A stretch of 64,000 bases of DNA from Mycobacterium barrassiae. Its GTDB lineage: Bacteria > Actinomycetota > Actinomycetes > Mycobacteriales > Mycobacteriaceae. The notes beneath the pieces are model-generated. The model was given only the letters and a program-made list of their open reading frames with translations, ran no database searches and was not told where the DNA came from. Numbering within the stretch: the stretch's first letter is position 1; each line of letters starts with the position of its first letter. Shown here piece after piece: positions 8,320-17,813 of this stretch. Where the stretch lies: positions 62,001-126,000 of the forward strand of contig NZ_JACKUK010000036.1 in assembly GCF_025822765.1 (NCBI RefSeq). The letters run 5' to 3'. The position numbers were made by a program, and so were the translations under genes.

Positions 8320-9162
8320 ATGGTGACCGAGATCGAGCGCATCGTCGCAGCGAATGGCGGAGTCGTATCCGCGGCCCAGTTGCGCACGGCAGGGTGGTCG
8401 CGACCGCAGATCAACACGCTGTTCACGCAGGGCTGGCTGCCGGTGCGGCGGGGTTGGTACGCCAGTTCTTCCGCCGACGCTCATGTCGTCCGCGCCGTCT
8501 CTTCCGGAGGTGCACTGGCCTGCGTGTCGGCTCTGCGCCTGCGCGGCGTGTGGGTTCCCGATTCCGGATTGCACGTTCGCTACTCCGCACGAGCGCGCAG
8601 GTCACGCTCCGGAGTTCGATCCTGCCACCCGCACCGTCTGGACCCACCCGTCCTCAGCGCCGTCGATCCGACGGAAATCGCGGTCGCGTCCGCGGCGAAC
8701 TGTCTCGACGCGGAGGGGCTCGTCATTGTGCTGGACTCGATGCTGAACAAGCGGATGATCCAGATGGCCGACGCCAAAACGATCGTGGCAGCGTCGCGGT
8801 TCGCACGCCACGATCTTGCCGAGCGTTGCGACCCCAAAAGCGAGTCGGGTACCGAGACGATCATCAGATTGCGACTGCGGGCCGCGGGAATCCACCTGCG
8901 CACTCAAGTGGTGATTCCCGGAGTAGGGCGCGTCGATTTTCTTGTGGGCAATCGGCTCATCATCGAAGCGGACAGCCGAGAGCACCACCTGTCCAAGTAT
9001 CAGGTAGACCGGACGCGAGACCGGGTCGCGACGGGATTGGGCTTCATGGTGATTCGGCTGACCTATCAGGATGTTGTGCATCGCTGGAACGCGGTCGTCG
9101 AGGACATTCGAGCAATCATCCGCAGACGGGAACATCGACGTCCGATCACAACGTCAGCCTGA
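8320..9162 (+). CDS. AbiEi-like N-terminal plus DUF559 (Vsr-like) nuclease-fold protein
   Basis: 280 residues. The first 50 (IERIVAANGGVVSAAQLRTA, then INTLFTQGWLPVRRGWYA) match the winged-helix N-terminal domain of AbiEi-type type IV antitoxins. The last 110 residues form a DUF559/Vsr-like PD-(D/E)xK fold with conserved acidic residues in RVDFLV and LIIEADS and a following His-His. Single-gene proteins of this kind are common in mycobacteria; no AbiEii nucleotidyltransferase toxin is adjacent. The ATG at 8320 is preferred to the GTG at 8305. DNA binding or cleavage is inferred only. Confidence 0.72.
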   Translation: MVTEIERIVAANGGVVSAAQLRTAGWSRPQINTLFTQGWLPVRRGWYASSSADAHVVRAVSSGGALACVSALRLRGVWVPDSGLHVRYSARARRSRSGVRSCHPHRLDPPVLSAVDPTEIAVASAANCLDAEGLVIVLDSMLNKRMIQMADAKTIVAASRFARHDLAERCDPKSESGTETIIRLRLRAAGIHLRTQVVIPGVGRVDFLVGNRLIIEADSREHHLSKYQVDRTRDRVATGLGFMVIRLTYQDVVHRWNAVVEDIRAIIRRREHRRPITTSA

Positions 9163-9227
9163 GAGCTTCGCCGCGCATATATAGCCGCGGACGCTCTCTC
9201 AGCGCGACTTTGCGCTAGGCGAATCCA

Positions 9228-9268
9228 CGGAAAAGCCCCGACTCGCCAAGCGAGCCGGGGCTTTTCCG
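9228..9268. terminator. Strong bidirectional intrinsic terminator of groEL2
   Basis: A near-perfect hairpin: 13-bp arms at 9228-9240 and 9256-9268, extended by an inner CTCG/CGAG stem around a 5-nt loop. The outer arm has an A-tract on one side and a T-tract on the other, so it can act on the minus-strand groEL2 transcript and on the plus-strand transcript from the AbiEi-like gene. Confidence 0.9.
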
Positions 9269-9280
9269 GATTGGACAGAC

Positions 9281-11046
<1,766 letters not shown>

Positions 11047-11051
11047 CTGCA

Positions 11052-11080
11052 TTTTTAGCACTCAACCATGGCGAGTGCAA
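11052..11080 (-). promoter_or_regulatory. groEL2 SigA-type promoter
   Basis: On the minus strand TTGCAC (11075-11080) is followed after 17 bp by TAAAAA (11052-11057), a close match to a housekeeping promoter with ideal spacing. The -35 lies inside one arm of CIRCE 2. The leader to the ATG is about 140 nt. Confidence 0.75.
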
Positions 11081-11081
11081 G
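11055..11081 (-). promoter_or_regulatory. CIRCE element 2 (HrcA operator over the promoter)
   Basis: TTAGCACTC-N9-GAGTGCAAG. This copy spans the spacer between the predicted -35 and -10 of groEL2, so bound HrcA would block RNA polymerase. Confidence 0.9.
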
Positions 11082-11086
11082 ATCGT

Positions 11087-11650
11087 TCACCGGGGGCGAA
11101 GGCCGTCCAAGACAACGCTGGTGAGCCGCTCGGCCGCCTCGTCGCTGTAACTCTGCATGGCCTGCAGTCCGACCAGGATCGTCTTGATGTCGCGCACCGA
11201 AAGATCCCGACGCACCGCCCCGGCGTCCCGCGCCGCCGACAGCAGCTCACCCAGCATCGCGAAGAATTCCCCCTCCGCCTCGGGCATCGCCTTCGCGACG
11301 TCGACCCCGACCCCCGCGAGCGCTTCGGACAGACCCCGGTCGGTCGCACCCCAGGTGAGCACCATCGCCCGGAGGAACTCGAACAGCGCATCCGCGGGCT
11401 CGGCCTCGACCAACACCCGCCGACCCTCGCTGATGATGCCGCGGATCCTGTCCTCGACGACGGCACGGAACAAGTCCTCTTTGGTCGGGAAGTGGCGGTA
11501 CACGGTGCCCGCACCGACGCCGGCCCGCCGCGCGATCTCGTCGATCGGCACCGAAAGTCCCTCGGCGGCGAAGGTGTCGTAGGCGACCTCCAGCACGCGG
11601 GCCCGGTTACGGGCCGCGTCTGCACGCAATGGTCGTTCGGTCTGGGTCAA
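11087..11650 (-). CDS. TetR-family transcriptional regulator
   Basis: 187 residues. An N-terminal TetR helix-turn-helix ([26 protein letters not shown], about residues 38-63) is followed by a helical ligand domain. The start is a TTG at 11648-11650 with a strong GGGGAGAAG ribosome-binding site immediately before it; no better ATG is available. It is divergent from the SDR gene at 11748, and a long inverted repeat lies between them, so it probably represses that SDR and itself. Ligand unknown. Confidence 0.85.
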   Translation of the reverse strand: MTQTERPLRADAARNRARVLEVAYDTFAAEGLSVPIDEIARRAGVGAGTVYRHFPTKEDLFRAVVEDRIRGIISEGRRVLVEAEPADALFEFLRAMVLTWGATDRGLSEALAGVGVDVAKAMPEAEGEFFAMLGELLSAARDAGAVRRDLSVRDIKTILVGLQAMQSYSDEAAERLTSVVLDGLRPR

Positions 11651-11670
11651 CTTCTCCCCCGGGAATGGAC

Positions 11671-11726
11671 TAAGCGGGGCGTGCGTTCCGTATAGTTGTC
11701 GTCAACCGGGGCGCACGCTCCGCTTA
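11671..11726. promoter_or_regulatory. Inverted-repeat operator in the TetR/SDR divergent region
   Basis: Arms TAAGCGGGGCGTGCG (11671-11685) and CGCACGCTCCGCTTA (11712-11726) are complementary at 14 of 15 positions around a 26-bp centre. The centre holds TATAGT (11691-11696), a good -10 box for the SDR gene. The position suits binding by the adjacent TetR protein. Confidence 0.65.
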
Positions 11727-11747
11727 CCACTTTACCGAGGAGACCTC

Positions 11748-12668
11748 ATGTCCAAGTGGACAACCGCTCAAATGCCGGATCAGACCGGTCGCACTGCCGT
11801 CATCACCGGCGCCAACACCGGTCTGGGCTATGAGACCGCCAAGGCGTTGGCCGCCAAGGGCGCGCACATCGTGCTGGCCGTGCGCAACCTCGACAAGGGT
11901 CGGGCAGCCGCGGACCTCATCACCCGTAGCGCTCCCAGCGCCCGCGTCTCCCTGCAACAGCTCGACCTGGCCTCGCTGACGTCTGTCCGCGAGGCCGCCG
12001 ACCAACTCCGCTCCGACTACGACACCATCGACCTGCTGATCAACAACGCCGGCGTGATGATGACCGCCAAGTCGAAGACCGCCGACGGCTTCGAAATGCA
12101 GTTCGGTACCAACCATTTGGGCCATTTCGCGTTGACTGGTCTGCTGTTGGACCGGCTTCTTGTCGCCGAGGGGTCGCGGGTGGTCACGGTCAGCAGCGTC
12201 GGACACCGGTTCGCGCGCAACGGCATCCGGTTCGACGACCTGCAGTGGGACCGCGCCTACGGCCGCGTCGGCGCATACGGCCAGGCCAAGCTCGCCAACC
12301 TGATGTTCACCTACGAACTGCAGCGTCGATTGCAAGGCACTCAGACGATCGCGGTCGCGGCGCACCCCGGCGGGTCGCGCACCGAGTTGGGACGAAACCT
12401 GCCGCGACCGTTCGCCGCCGCCCTGCCGCTGCTGGAGTGGTCGTTCGCGTCCGCTGAGATGGGTGCACTACCCACGCTGCGGGCGGCGACCGATCCCGGC
12501 GTGATCGGCGGCCAGTACTACGGCCCGGACGGATTCATCGAGCAGCGGGGCTATCCCGTGGTCGTGGCATCCAACCGGGTGTCTCATGACGTTGATGCGC
12601 AGCGTCGGCTATGGGCAGTTTCTGAGGAGCTGACCGGCGTCACTTTCCCGGTTCCCGCGCTGGTCTGA
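11748..12668 (+). CDS. Short-chain dehydrogenase/reductase (paralogue 1)
   Basis: 306-residue classical SDR. NAD(P) motif TGANTGLG near residue 20, structural NNAG, and the catalytic YGQAK motif are all visible; it resembles retinol-dehydrogenase-12-like mycobacterial SDRs and should oxidise or reduce a hydroxyl/carbonyl compound in the cytosol. A Shine-Dalgarno (GAGGAGA) precedes the ATG. It has the same length as, and aligns end to end with, the SDR at 19820. This copy is paired with a TetR gene and an inverted-repeat operator, so it is probably the inducible copy. Confidence 0.9.
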   Translation: MSKWTTAQMPDQTGRTAVITGANTGLGYETAKALAAKGAHIVLAVRNLDKGRAAADLITRSAPSARVSLQQLDLASLTSVREAADQLRSDYDTIDLLINNAGVMMTAKSKTADGFEMQFGTNHLGHFALTGLLLDRLLVAEGSRVVTVSSVGHRFARNGIRFDDLQWDRAYGRVGAYGQAKLANLMFTYELQRRLQGTQTIAVAAHPGGSRTELGRNLPRPFAAALPLLEWSFASAEMGALPTLRAATDPGVIGGQYYGPDGFIEQRGYPVVVASNRVSHDVDAQRRLWAVSEELTGVTFPVPALV

Positions 12669-12688
12669 CTGTGGCAGGGTGGGTAGGG

Positions 12689-13183
12689 ATGTCACTGGTT
12701 GTGCCGCCCTACCCACCGCCGCGGTACACCCGCGATGAGCCGGAGGTCAGTGCCTGGCTTCGGCCAGGTACTGCCCCTCCGGACTACGACTCGTTCGGCC
12801 TCGTCAAGTACCACTATCTGGCCAATCAGCAAGCCACCGACGGGGATTACGGCCTGTACCGCGTCGACATCGCGCCCAACGGGGGCGGACCGGGCCCGCA
12901 CTTTCACCGCGCCATGTCCGAAGCCTTCTTCGTGCTCTCGGGAACACTGAAGCTCTACGATGGCAACGACTGGATGGACGGGCATCCCAACGACTTCCTC
13001 TACGTGCCGCCAGGGGGCATCCACGGTTTCCGCAACGACGCCGACGCGCCCGTCTCGATCCTGATGTTGTTTGCTCCGGGCGCGCCGCGAGAGGCGTACT
13101 TCGAAGGCCTCGCCCAACTCGCCGAGCTGTCCGACGAAGAACGCTCCGAGTGGTTCATCAAGAACGACAACTATTTCGTCTAG
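12689..13183 (+). CDS. Cupin-domain protein
   Basis: 164 residues with one cupin barrel: PHFHRAMSEAFFVLSGTLKLY is the metal-binding motif 1 (two His, one Glu) and the second motif includes PGGIHGFRN. Such proteins bind a divalent metal and act as small dioxygenases, isomerases or sensors. The ATG at 12689 is preferred to an in-frame GTG at 12671, although the purine-rich stretch lies close to it. It follows the SDR by 20 nt on the same strand, suggesting a shared transcript under the TetR operator. Confidence 0.78.
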   Translation: MSLVVPPYPPPRYTRDEPEVSAWLRPGTAPPDYDSFGLVKYHYLANQQATDGDYGLYRVDIAPNGGGPGPHFHRAMSEAFFVLSGTLKLYDGNDWMDGHPNDFLYVPPGGIHGFRNDADAPVSILMLFAPGAPREAYFEGLAQLAELSDEERSEWFIKNDNYFV

Positions 13184-13279
13184 AGACACGCAATAGCCGA
13201 CACGCCGAAACGTGCGCAGTCGTAATCCGTTGCGCTAGGCTCGCTCCGATCGCGTTCCGATCAGAACAAGGAGCTTTGG

Positions 13280-14953
13280 GTGCGGGCTAGTTCAGCGCCC
13301 GACACCCAGGCTTTGCGAGGCTGGCAGCGTCGGGCATTGGTGCGGTATCTCACCGCTGCGCCGCGTGACTTCTTGGCGGTCGCGACACCTGGCTCGGGCA
13401 AGACGACGTTTGCCCTACGGGTCGCCGCAGAGCTGTTGTCCACGGGTGTGGTCGACCGGATCACGGTAGTGGTGCCCACCGAACATCTGAAGATCCAGTG
13501 GGCACTTGCGGCCTCGAAGGTCGGCATCGCGCTCGACCCGAAGTTCTCCAACTCGTCGGCGCAGACCTCGTCGGAGTACCACGGTGTCGTCGTCACCTAC
13601 GCCCAGGTGGCCAGCCACCCGACGCGGCATCGGGTGCGCACCGAGAACCATCGCACGCTCGTCGTGTTCGACGAGATCCACCACGGCGGCGACGCCAAGA
13701 GTTGGGGCGAGGCCATGCTGGAGGCGTTCAGCGACGCCAGCCGCCGGCTCGCGCTGACGGGCACCCCCTTTCGCAGCGACGACAGCGCGATCCCGTTCGT
13801 CAGGTACGAACGCGGCGCCGACGGGCTGCTGCGCTCGCAGGCCGATCACACCTACGGCTACGCGGAGGCCCTGGCCGACGGTGTCGTCCGCCCGGTGGTG
13901 TTCCTCGCCTATTCCGGCGAGGCGCGCTGGCGCGACAGCGCGGGCGAGGAGCACGCGGCCCGCCTCGGTGAGCCGCTCAGCGCCGAGCAGACCGCACGCG
14001 CATGGCGCACGGCGCTGAACCCGGCGGGCGAGTGGATGCCCGCGGTCATCGCCGCGGCCGACACCCGGCTGCGGCAGTTGCGCCAGCATGTTCCCGACGC
14101 CGGCGGCATGGTCATCGCCTCCGACCAGACCGCCGCCCGCGCATACGCAGAGCTCCTGACCAAGATCACCGGCGAGGCGCCGACGGTCGTGCTCTCCGAC
14201 GACCCCGGGTCGTCGGACCGCATCAGCCAGTTCTCCGCGGGCACCAGCCGCTGGCTCGTCGCGGTGCGCATGGTGTCCGAAGGCGTCGACGTCCCCCGGC
14301 TGGCCGTCGGCGTGTACGCCACCAGCGCCTCGACCCCGCTGTTCTTCGCCCAGGCCATCGGGCGCTTTGTGCGGTCGCGCAGGCCCGGCGAAACCGCGAG
14401 CATCTTTTTGCCGTCGGTGCCCAATCTGCTGCTGCTGGCCAGCGAGATGGAGGCGCAGCGCAATCACGTGCTCGGCAAGCCACACCGGGAGACCGAGGGC
14501 GACGAGGAATTCGTCGAGCGGCGCCAGAGCGAGCCCAGCGAGCTCGACAACAGTGTCGAGTATCTGGGCGCCGACGCCGAGCTGGATCAGGTGATCTTCG
14601 ACGGCTCCTCGTTCGGCACGGCGACGCCTGCGGGCAGCGAGGAGGAGGCCGACTATCTCGGCATCCCGGGTTTGCTCGATGCGGAGCAGATGCGCGACCT
14701 GTTGCGCCGGAGGCAGGAGGAGCAGCTCACCAAACGCACGGCGTCCGGCGAGGTGCCCCGCCCGTCGACGCATGGACAGCTGCGCGAACTCCGCCGCGAA
14801 CTCAACGCGCTGGTGTCGATCGCCCATCACCGCACGGGTAAACCGCACGGGTGGATTCACAACGAGCTGCGCAGGATCTGCGGAGGCCCGCCGATCGCGG
14901 CGGCGACCAGCGATCAGCTACGCGCGAGGATCGAAGCCGTCCGCGACCTCTGA
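13280..14953 (+). CDS. Superfamily II DEAD/DEAH-type helicase
   Basis: 557 residues. The N-terminal half has LRGWQRRALVRYL, Walker A ATPGSGKTT (about residues 35-43), the DEIH box in VVFDEIHHGG and motif III TGTP. The C-terminal half has motif V (SEGVDVPRLAVG) and motif VI QAIGRFVR. This layout resembles ResIII/XPB-like DNA-dependent ATPases; a role in repair, transcription or defence cannot be chosen. The start is a GTG with AAGGAG about 7 nt before it. The C-terminal 150 residues are charged and without a recognised fold. It ends 2 nt from the convergent EmbR-like gene. Confidence 0.85.
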   Translation: MRASSAPDTQALRGWQRRALVRYLTAAPRDFLAVATPGSGKTTFALRVAAELLSTGVVDRITVVVPTEHLKIQWALAASKVGIALDPKFSNSSAQTSSEYHGVVVTYAQVASHPTRHRVRTENHRTLVVFDEIHHGGDAKSWGEAMLEAFSDASRRLALTGTPFRSDDSAIPFVRYERGADGLLRSQADHTYGYAEALADGVVRPVVFLAYSGEARWRDSAGEEHAARLGEPLSAEQTARAWRTALNPAGEWMPAVIAAADTRLRQLRQHVPDAGGMVIASDQTAARAYAELLTKITGEAPTVVLSDDPGSSDRISQFSAGTSRWLVAVRMVSEGVDVPRLAVGVYATSASTPLFFAQAIGRFVRSRRPGETASIFLPSVPNLLLLASEMEAQRNHVLGKPHRETEGDEEFVERRQSEPSELDNSVEYLGADAELDQVIFDGSSFGTATPAGSEEEADYLGIPGLLDAEQMRDLLRRRQEEQLTKRTASGEVPRPSTHGQLRELRRELNALVSIAHHRTGKPHGWIHNELRRICGGPPIAAATSDQLRARIEAVRDL

Positions 14954-14955
14954 CG

Positions 14956-16089
14956 CTACTGGGACTTGATCTCGAAGCGGAAATGGCTGTCGCCGATACG
15001 CACGTGGGATCCGTCGACCAGTGGAGCACTGCCACGAATTCGCTTGTGGTCCAACTCGACTCCGTTGGCCGAGCGCGCGTCGATGAGGATGAAACTGGTC
15101 CCGGTGTCGATGATCACCGCGTGGTGGCGACTGACCCTCGGATCCGCAAGGGCGATGTCGTTGTCGGATCGCCGCCCGATCCGCGTCGCCACACCCTTCA
15201 CCTCGAAACACTCACCGGAGTCCGACCGCAGCTGTGCGCGCGCCTTCCCGGTGTCGATGGCCGTGCGGTTCGCGAGGCTGATGAAGGTGGCGCGGATCGT
15301 GGTGTCCCCACCCAGCTTGGTATCCATCGGCTCCTGCCGCAGGATCCGTTCGTGAAGGTCGCGTAGCTGCGCGCTCGGGTCGATACCGAGTTCCTCGGCC
15401 AGGACCATCTTCAGCCGCTGAAACGCATCGAGGGCGTCCGACTGCCGCGCCGAGACGTAGTAGGCGATCATCAACTGCTCCCACGCCGGCTCCCGGAACG
15501 GATGCTCGGCCACCAGCCGCTCGAGATCCCCGATCGTGTTTTTGGCTCGCCCGCATGCGATCTCGGATTCGGCGAGGGCGATGTGGGTGGCGATCCGGTC
15601 CTCTGCCATCGCGGTCGCGAACGCGGAGACGAAGTCGAAGCCGCGAAGGTCCTCGAGCATCTCACCGCGCCACTGGGCCAGCGCCGCTCGGTAATGCCTA
15701 CTCGCCTCGTCGAATCGGCCGGCGGTCGCGGCCTGCACCCCTTCGTTGCGCTCGTGGATGAACCGCCCGAGGTCGACGTCCAGCTCCGCGACATTCAGCC
15801 GGTACCCGGGCGACACTTTCTCGAGCATGGTCTTACCGTCGAAGCCCACCGTCGAAAGCAGTCGGCGCAGATTGGACACATAGGCGTGCAGACTCGCGCG
15901 GGCCTCTGACGGCGGATCCTCACCCCAGACAGCGTTGATCAGGGAATCGGCCGCCATCGGCCGGTTGCGGTTCATCACGAGCGCCGCCAACACCGCCCGC
16001 TGCTTCGGCGTGCCGATAGGCACCGCATTGCCGTTGACCGACAGCTGCAACGGCCCGAGAAGACCAAACACAGGGTCCCTCTGCGACAT
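14956..16089 (-). CDS. EmbR-like regulator (winged helix, BTAD, FHA)
   Basis: 377 residues in the same order as EmbR of M. tuberculosis: an OmpR-type winged helix (GLLGPLQLSVNG to residue ~95), a BTAD helical repeat domain (to ~250) and a C-terminal FHA domain with RIGRRSDNDI, SRHHA and SANG. The FHA domain should bind phosphothreonine, coupling DNA binding to Ser/Thr kinase signalling; EmbR itself is phosphorylated by PknH and controls arabinosyltransferase genes. Neither emb genes nor a kinase are in this window, so targets are unknown. An AGGGG stretch precedes the ATG. Confidence 0.85.
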   Translation of the reverse strand: MSQRDPVFGLLGPLQLSVNGNAVPIGTPKQRAVLAALVMNRNRPMAADSLINAVWGEDPPSEARASLHAYVSNLRRLLSTVGFDGKTMLEKVSPGYRLNVAELDVDLGRFIHERNEGVQAATAGRFDEASRHYRAALAQWRGEMLEDLRGFDFVSAFATAMAEDRIATHIALAESEIACGRAKNTIGDLERLVAEHPFREPAWEQLMIAYYVSARQSDALDAFQRLKMVLAEELGIDPSAQLRDLHERILRQEPMDTKLGGDTTIRATFISLANRTAIDTGKARAQLRSDSGECFEVKGVATRIGRRSDNDIALADPRVSRHHAVIIDTGTSFILIDARSANGVELDHKRIRGSAPLVDGSHVRIGDSHFRFEIKSQ

Positions 16090-16144
16090 CGGCTGCTACC
16101 CCTCGGCGAGAAGTGACGACAGCCAACGATACGGCCTGAGGGCC

Positions 16145-16636
16145 CTACCGCTCTGCGAGCCCGGCCAGGTTCTTCAGCGAATTGTCCAAGTGCTGGGTCG
16201 GAAACGGCGGAAACCCGATATCGCGCATATGCGCAGGCACCCCTGACCAGTCGTAAGTCAGCGTCACCCGCGTCTGGCCGGGCCCCACCGGTTCGAGGTC
16301 GTAGCGCCAGATCCAGCCGCCGAATTCCCGCTCGGTGCCATGCAGGAGGTAGCCACGCTCCTCCGGGCCCTGGCCCGGCTGCCAGGCGATGGCGCGCGGC
16401 GGGTCGAACACCTCGACCCGGTTGGCCATCTCGTAGTCCTTCTCGGGATGGTTGTCGTGGTACATGGCCATCCGGAAGATCTGACCCACTTCCGCAAGGG
16501 GTGCGCTGTCGAGGGGTTCGCGGACCCATCCCGTGCCGTCGATCGCCTGGTGTGTCGACGGGTCGGCCAGTACGTCGAAGACCGCCTCGGGGGTTGCGTT
16601 GACGGTCACGACGGCGTGTACGCGTTCATTGGTCAT
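16145..16636 (-). CDS. SRPBCC (START-like) family protein
   Basis: 163 residues with the helix-grip fold: VTVNATPEAVFDVLADPST at the start, a curved sheet through WIWRYDLEPV and TRVTLTYDW, and a long C-terminal helix (LDNSLKNLAGL). Members bind hydrophobic ligands or act as polyketide cyclase-like enzymes. No catalytic residues can be named. It is a stand-alone gene 55 nt downstream of nothing on its own strand except the small membrane protein 36 nt upstream, with which it may share a transcript. Confidence 0.8.
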   Translation of the reverse strand: MTNERVHAVVTVNATPEAVFDVLADPSTHQAIDGTGWVREPLDSAPLAEVGQIFRMAMYHDNHPEKDYEMANRVEVFDPPRAIAWQPGQGPEERGYLLHGTEREFGGWIWRYDLEPVGPGQTRVTLTYDWSGVPAHMRDIGFPPFPTQHLDNSLKNLAGLAER

Positions 16637-16672
16637 GTCGATACAGACCGCTGCCGGAGCCGGAAGTAATCG

Positions 16673-16954
16673 TCAGAACAAGCCGCACCCGGCGACGCCG
16701 CAGAGAAACGACGTCGCCCAGAGATACGGCCACGCAGCCACCATGACCACCAGCGCCGCAATATCGGAGAAAATCGGGAAGGTTCCGGTGAGCGCCGCCT
16801 GAAGTTCGCTCATCAGCTCGACGTGGAAGACGGTGTATCCGACGCCGATCACGATGTAGACCAACGTGATCCACAATGCGAGTTCCAGATAGGTGTTGAT
16901 CCCCCGCTGCAGCAGCATCCGCTCGACCCGCTGCCACATCCCCGGCGCAGACAT
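16673..16954 (-). CDS. Small two- to three-helix membrane protein
   Basis: 93 residues, starting MSAPGMWQRVERM at the ATG 16952-16954. Hydrophobic segments are at about residues 23-45 and 60-90. The start is only 2 nt after the stop of the HAD phosphatase gene, so translational coupling is likely. The same DNA is open far upstream in this frame, but that region is antiphase to the HAD gene and was discarded. No family recognised. Confidence 0.62.
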   Translation of the reverse strand: MSAPGMWQRVERMLLQRGINTYLELALWITLVYIVIGVGYTVFHVELMSELQAALTGTFPIFSDIAALVVMVAAWPYLWATSFLCGVAGCGLF

Positions 16955-16956
16955 CG

Positions 16957-17772
16957 CTACAACCCTAGCAACCCCGGCAGGTCGGCGACCGAATCGATGA
17001 CGTGGTTGGGCTGCATCGCGAACTCGTCGGCCGCCCACCGGTCCAACGTGTCCTGACGAAACTTGCCGGTGCGCACCAACACCCCGGTCATGCCCACCAC
17101 CTGTGCGGGCAGCACATCGTTGTTGAGGTCGTCGCCGATCATGTACATCTCGTCCGGGTCGACACCGAGACGGCTTGCGGCGGCGAGGAACCCCTCGGGT
17201 GCGGGCTTGCCGACGGCGGTGGCCTTGCGCCCCGACGTCTGCTCCATGCCGATCAGGTACATGCCGGTGTCGATGCGCAGACCGGCGCTGGTGGTCCAGG
17301 CCGTGCTGCGATGCATCGCCACCACCGGGATGCCCTGGGACATCCAGTCGTAGACCCACGACAGCGTCAGATGGCTGTATTCCGGCCCGGCCCCGCCGAG
17401 CAGCACCACGTCGGGCTTCTCCGGCGCCTCGGGTCCGCTGAACTCGGTGGAGTACACGATGTCGATGCCGGGCATGTCCTCGGCGATCTGACCGCTGTTG
17501 ACCAGGAAGCACCGCGCATCCGGATAGTTGTGCCGGACGTATTCCGCGGTCAGCACGGCCGCGGTGATCACCTCGTCGGAGCGCACGGCCATGCCCGCAT
17601 TGGTCAACAGCTCGGCGATCTGCACCCGGGTCTTGGTGGTGGTGTTCGTGAGGTACGAGCACGCGATCTGGTGCTCGGCCAGGGTCTGCAACGCCTCCGC
17701 GGCGCCCGCGATGGGCTGCCATGAGGTCACCAGGACGCCGTCGATGTCGAACAACACACCACCGATCGCCAT
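16957..17772 (-). CDS. HAD-IIA phosphatase (NagD/LHPP-like)
   Basis: 271 residues with the four HAD motifs: FDIDGVLV (nucleophile Asp), YLTNTTTKTR, the lysine in VGKPAPEGF and MIGDDLNND. The cap belongs to subclass IIA, as in NagD, pyridoxal phosphatase and LHPP, so it should dephosphorylate a small metabolite in the cytosol. The ATG at 17770-17772 is chosen because TACTGT (17779-17784) is exactly 6 nt upstream, a leaderless signature; a longer in-frame start would cross that promoter. Confidence 0.87.
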   Translation of the reverse strand: MAIGGVLFDIDGVLVTSWQPIAGAAEALQTLAEHQIACSYLTNTTTKTRVQIAELLTNAGMAVRSDEVITAAVLTAEYVRHNYPDARCFLVNSGQIAEDMPGIDIVYSTEFSGPEAPEKPDVVLLGGAGPEYSHLTLSWVYDWMSQGIPVVAMHRSTAWTTSAGLRIDTGMYLIGMEQTSGRKATAVGKPAPEGFLAAASRLGVDPDEMYMIGDDLNNDVLPAQVVGMTGVLVRTGKFRQDTLDRWAADEFAMQPNHVIDSVADLPGLLGL

Positions 17773-17813
17773 GGCCCGACAGTAAACGGCGGCTGAATCA
17801 ATGCAAGTCGGGG

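Noticed and set aside
13415-14860. 481-codon minus-strand frame opposite the helicase
   Set aside because: Helicase motifs are in the plus frame; the minus frame is low-complexity.
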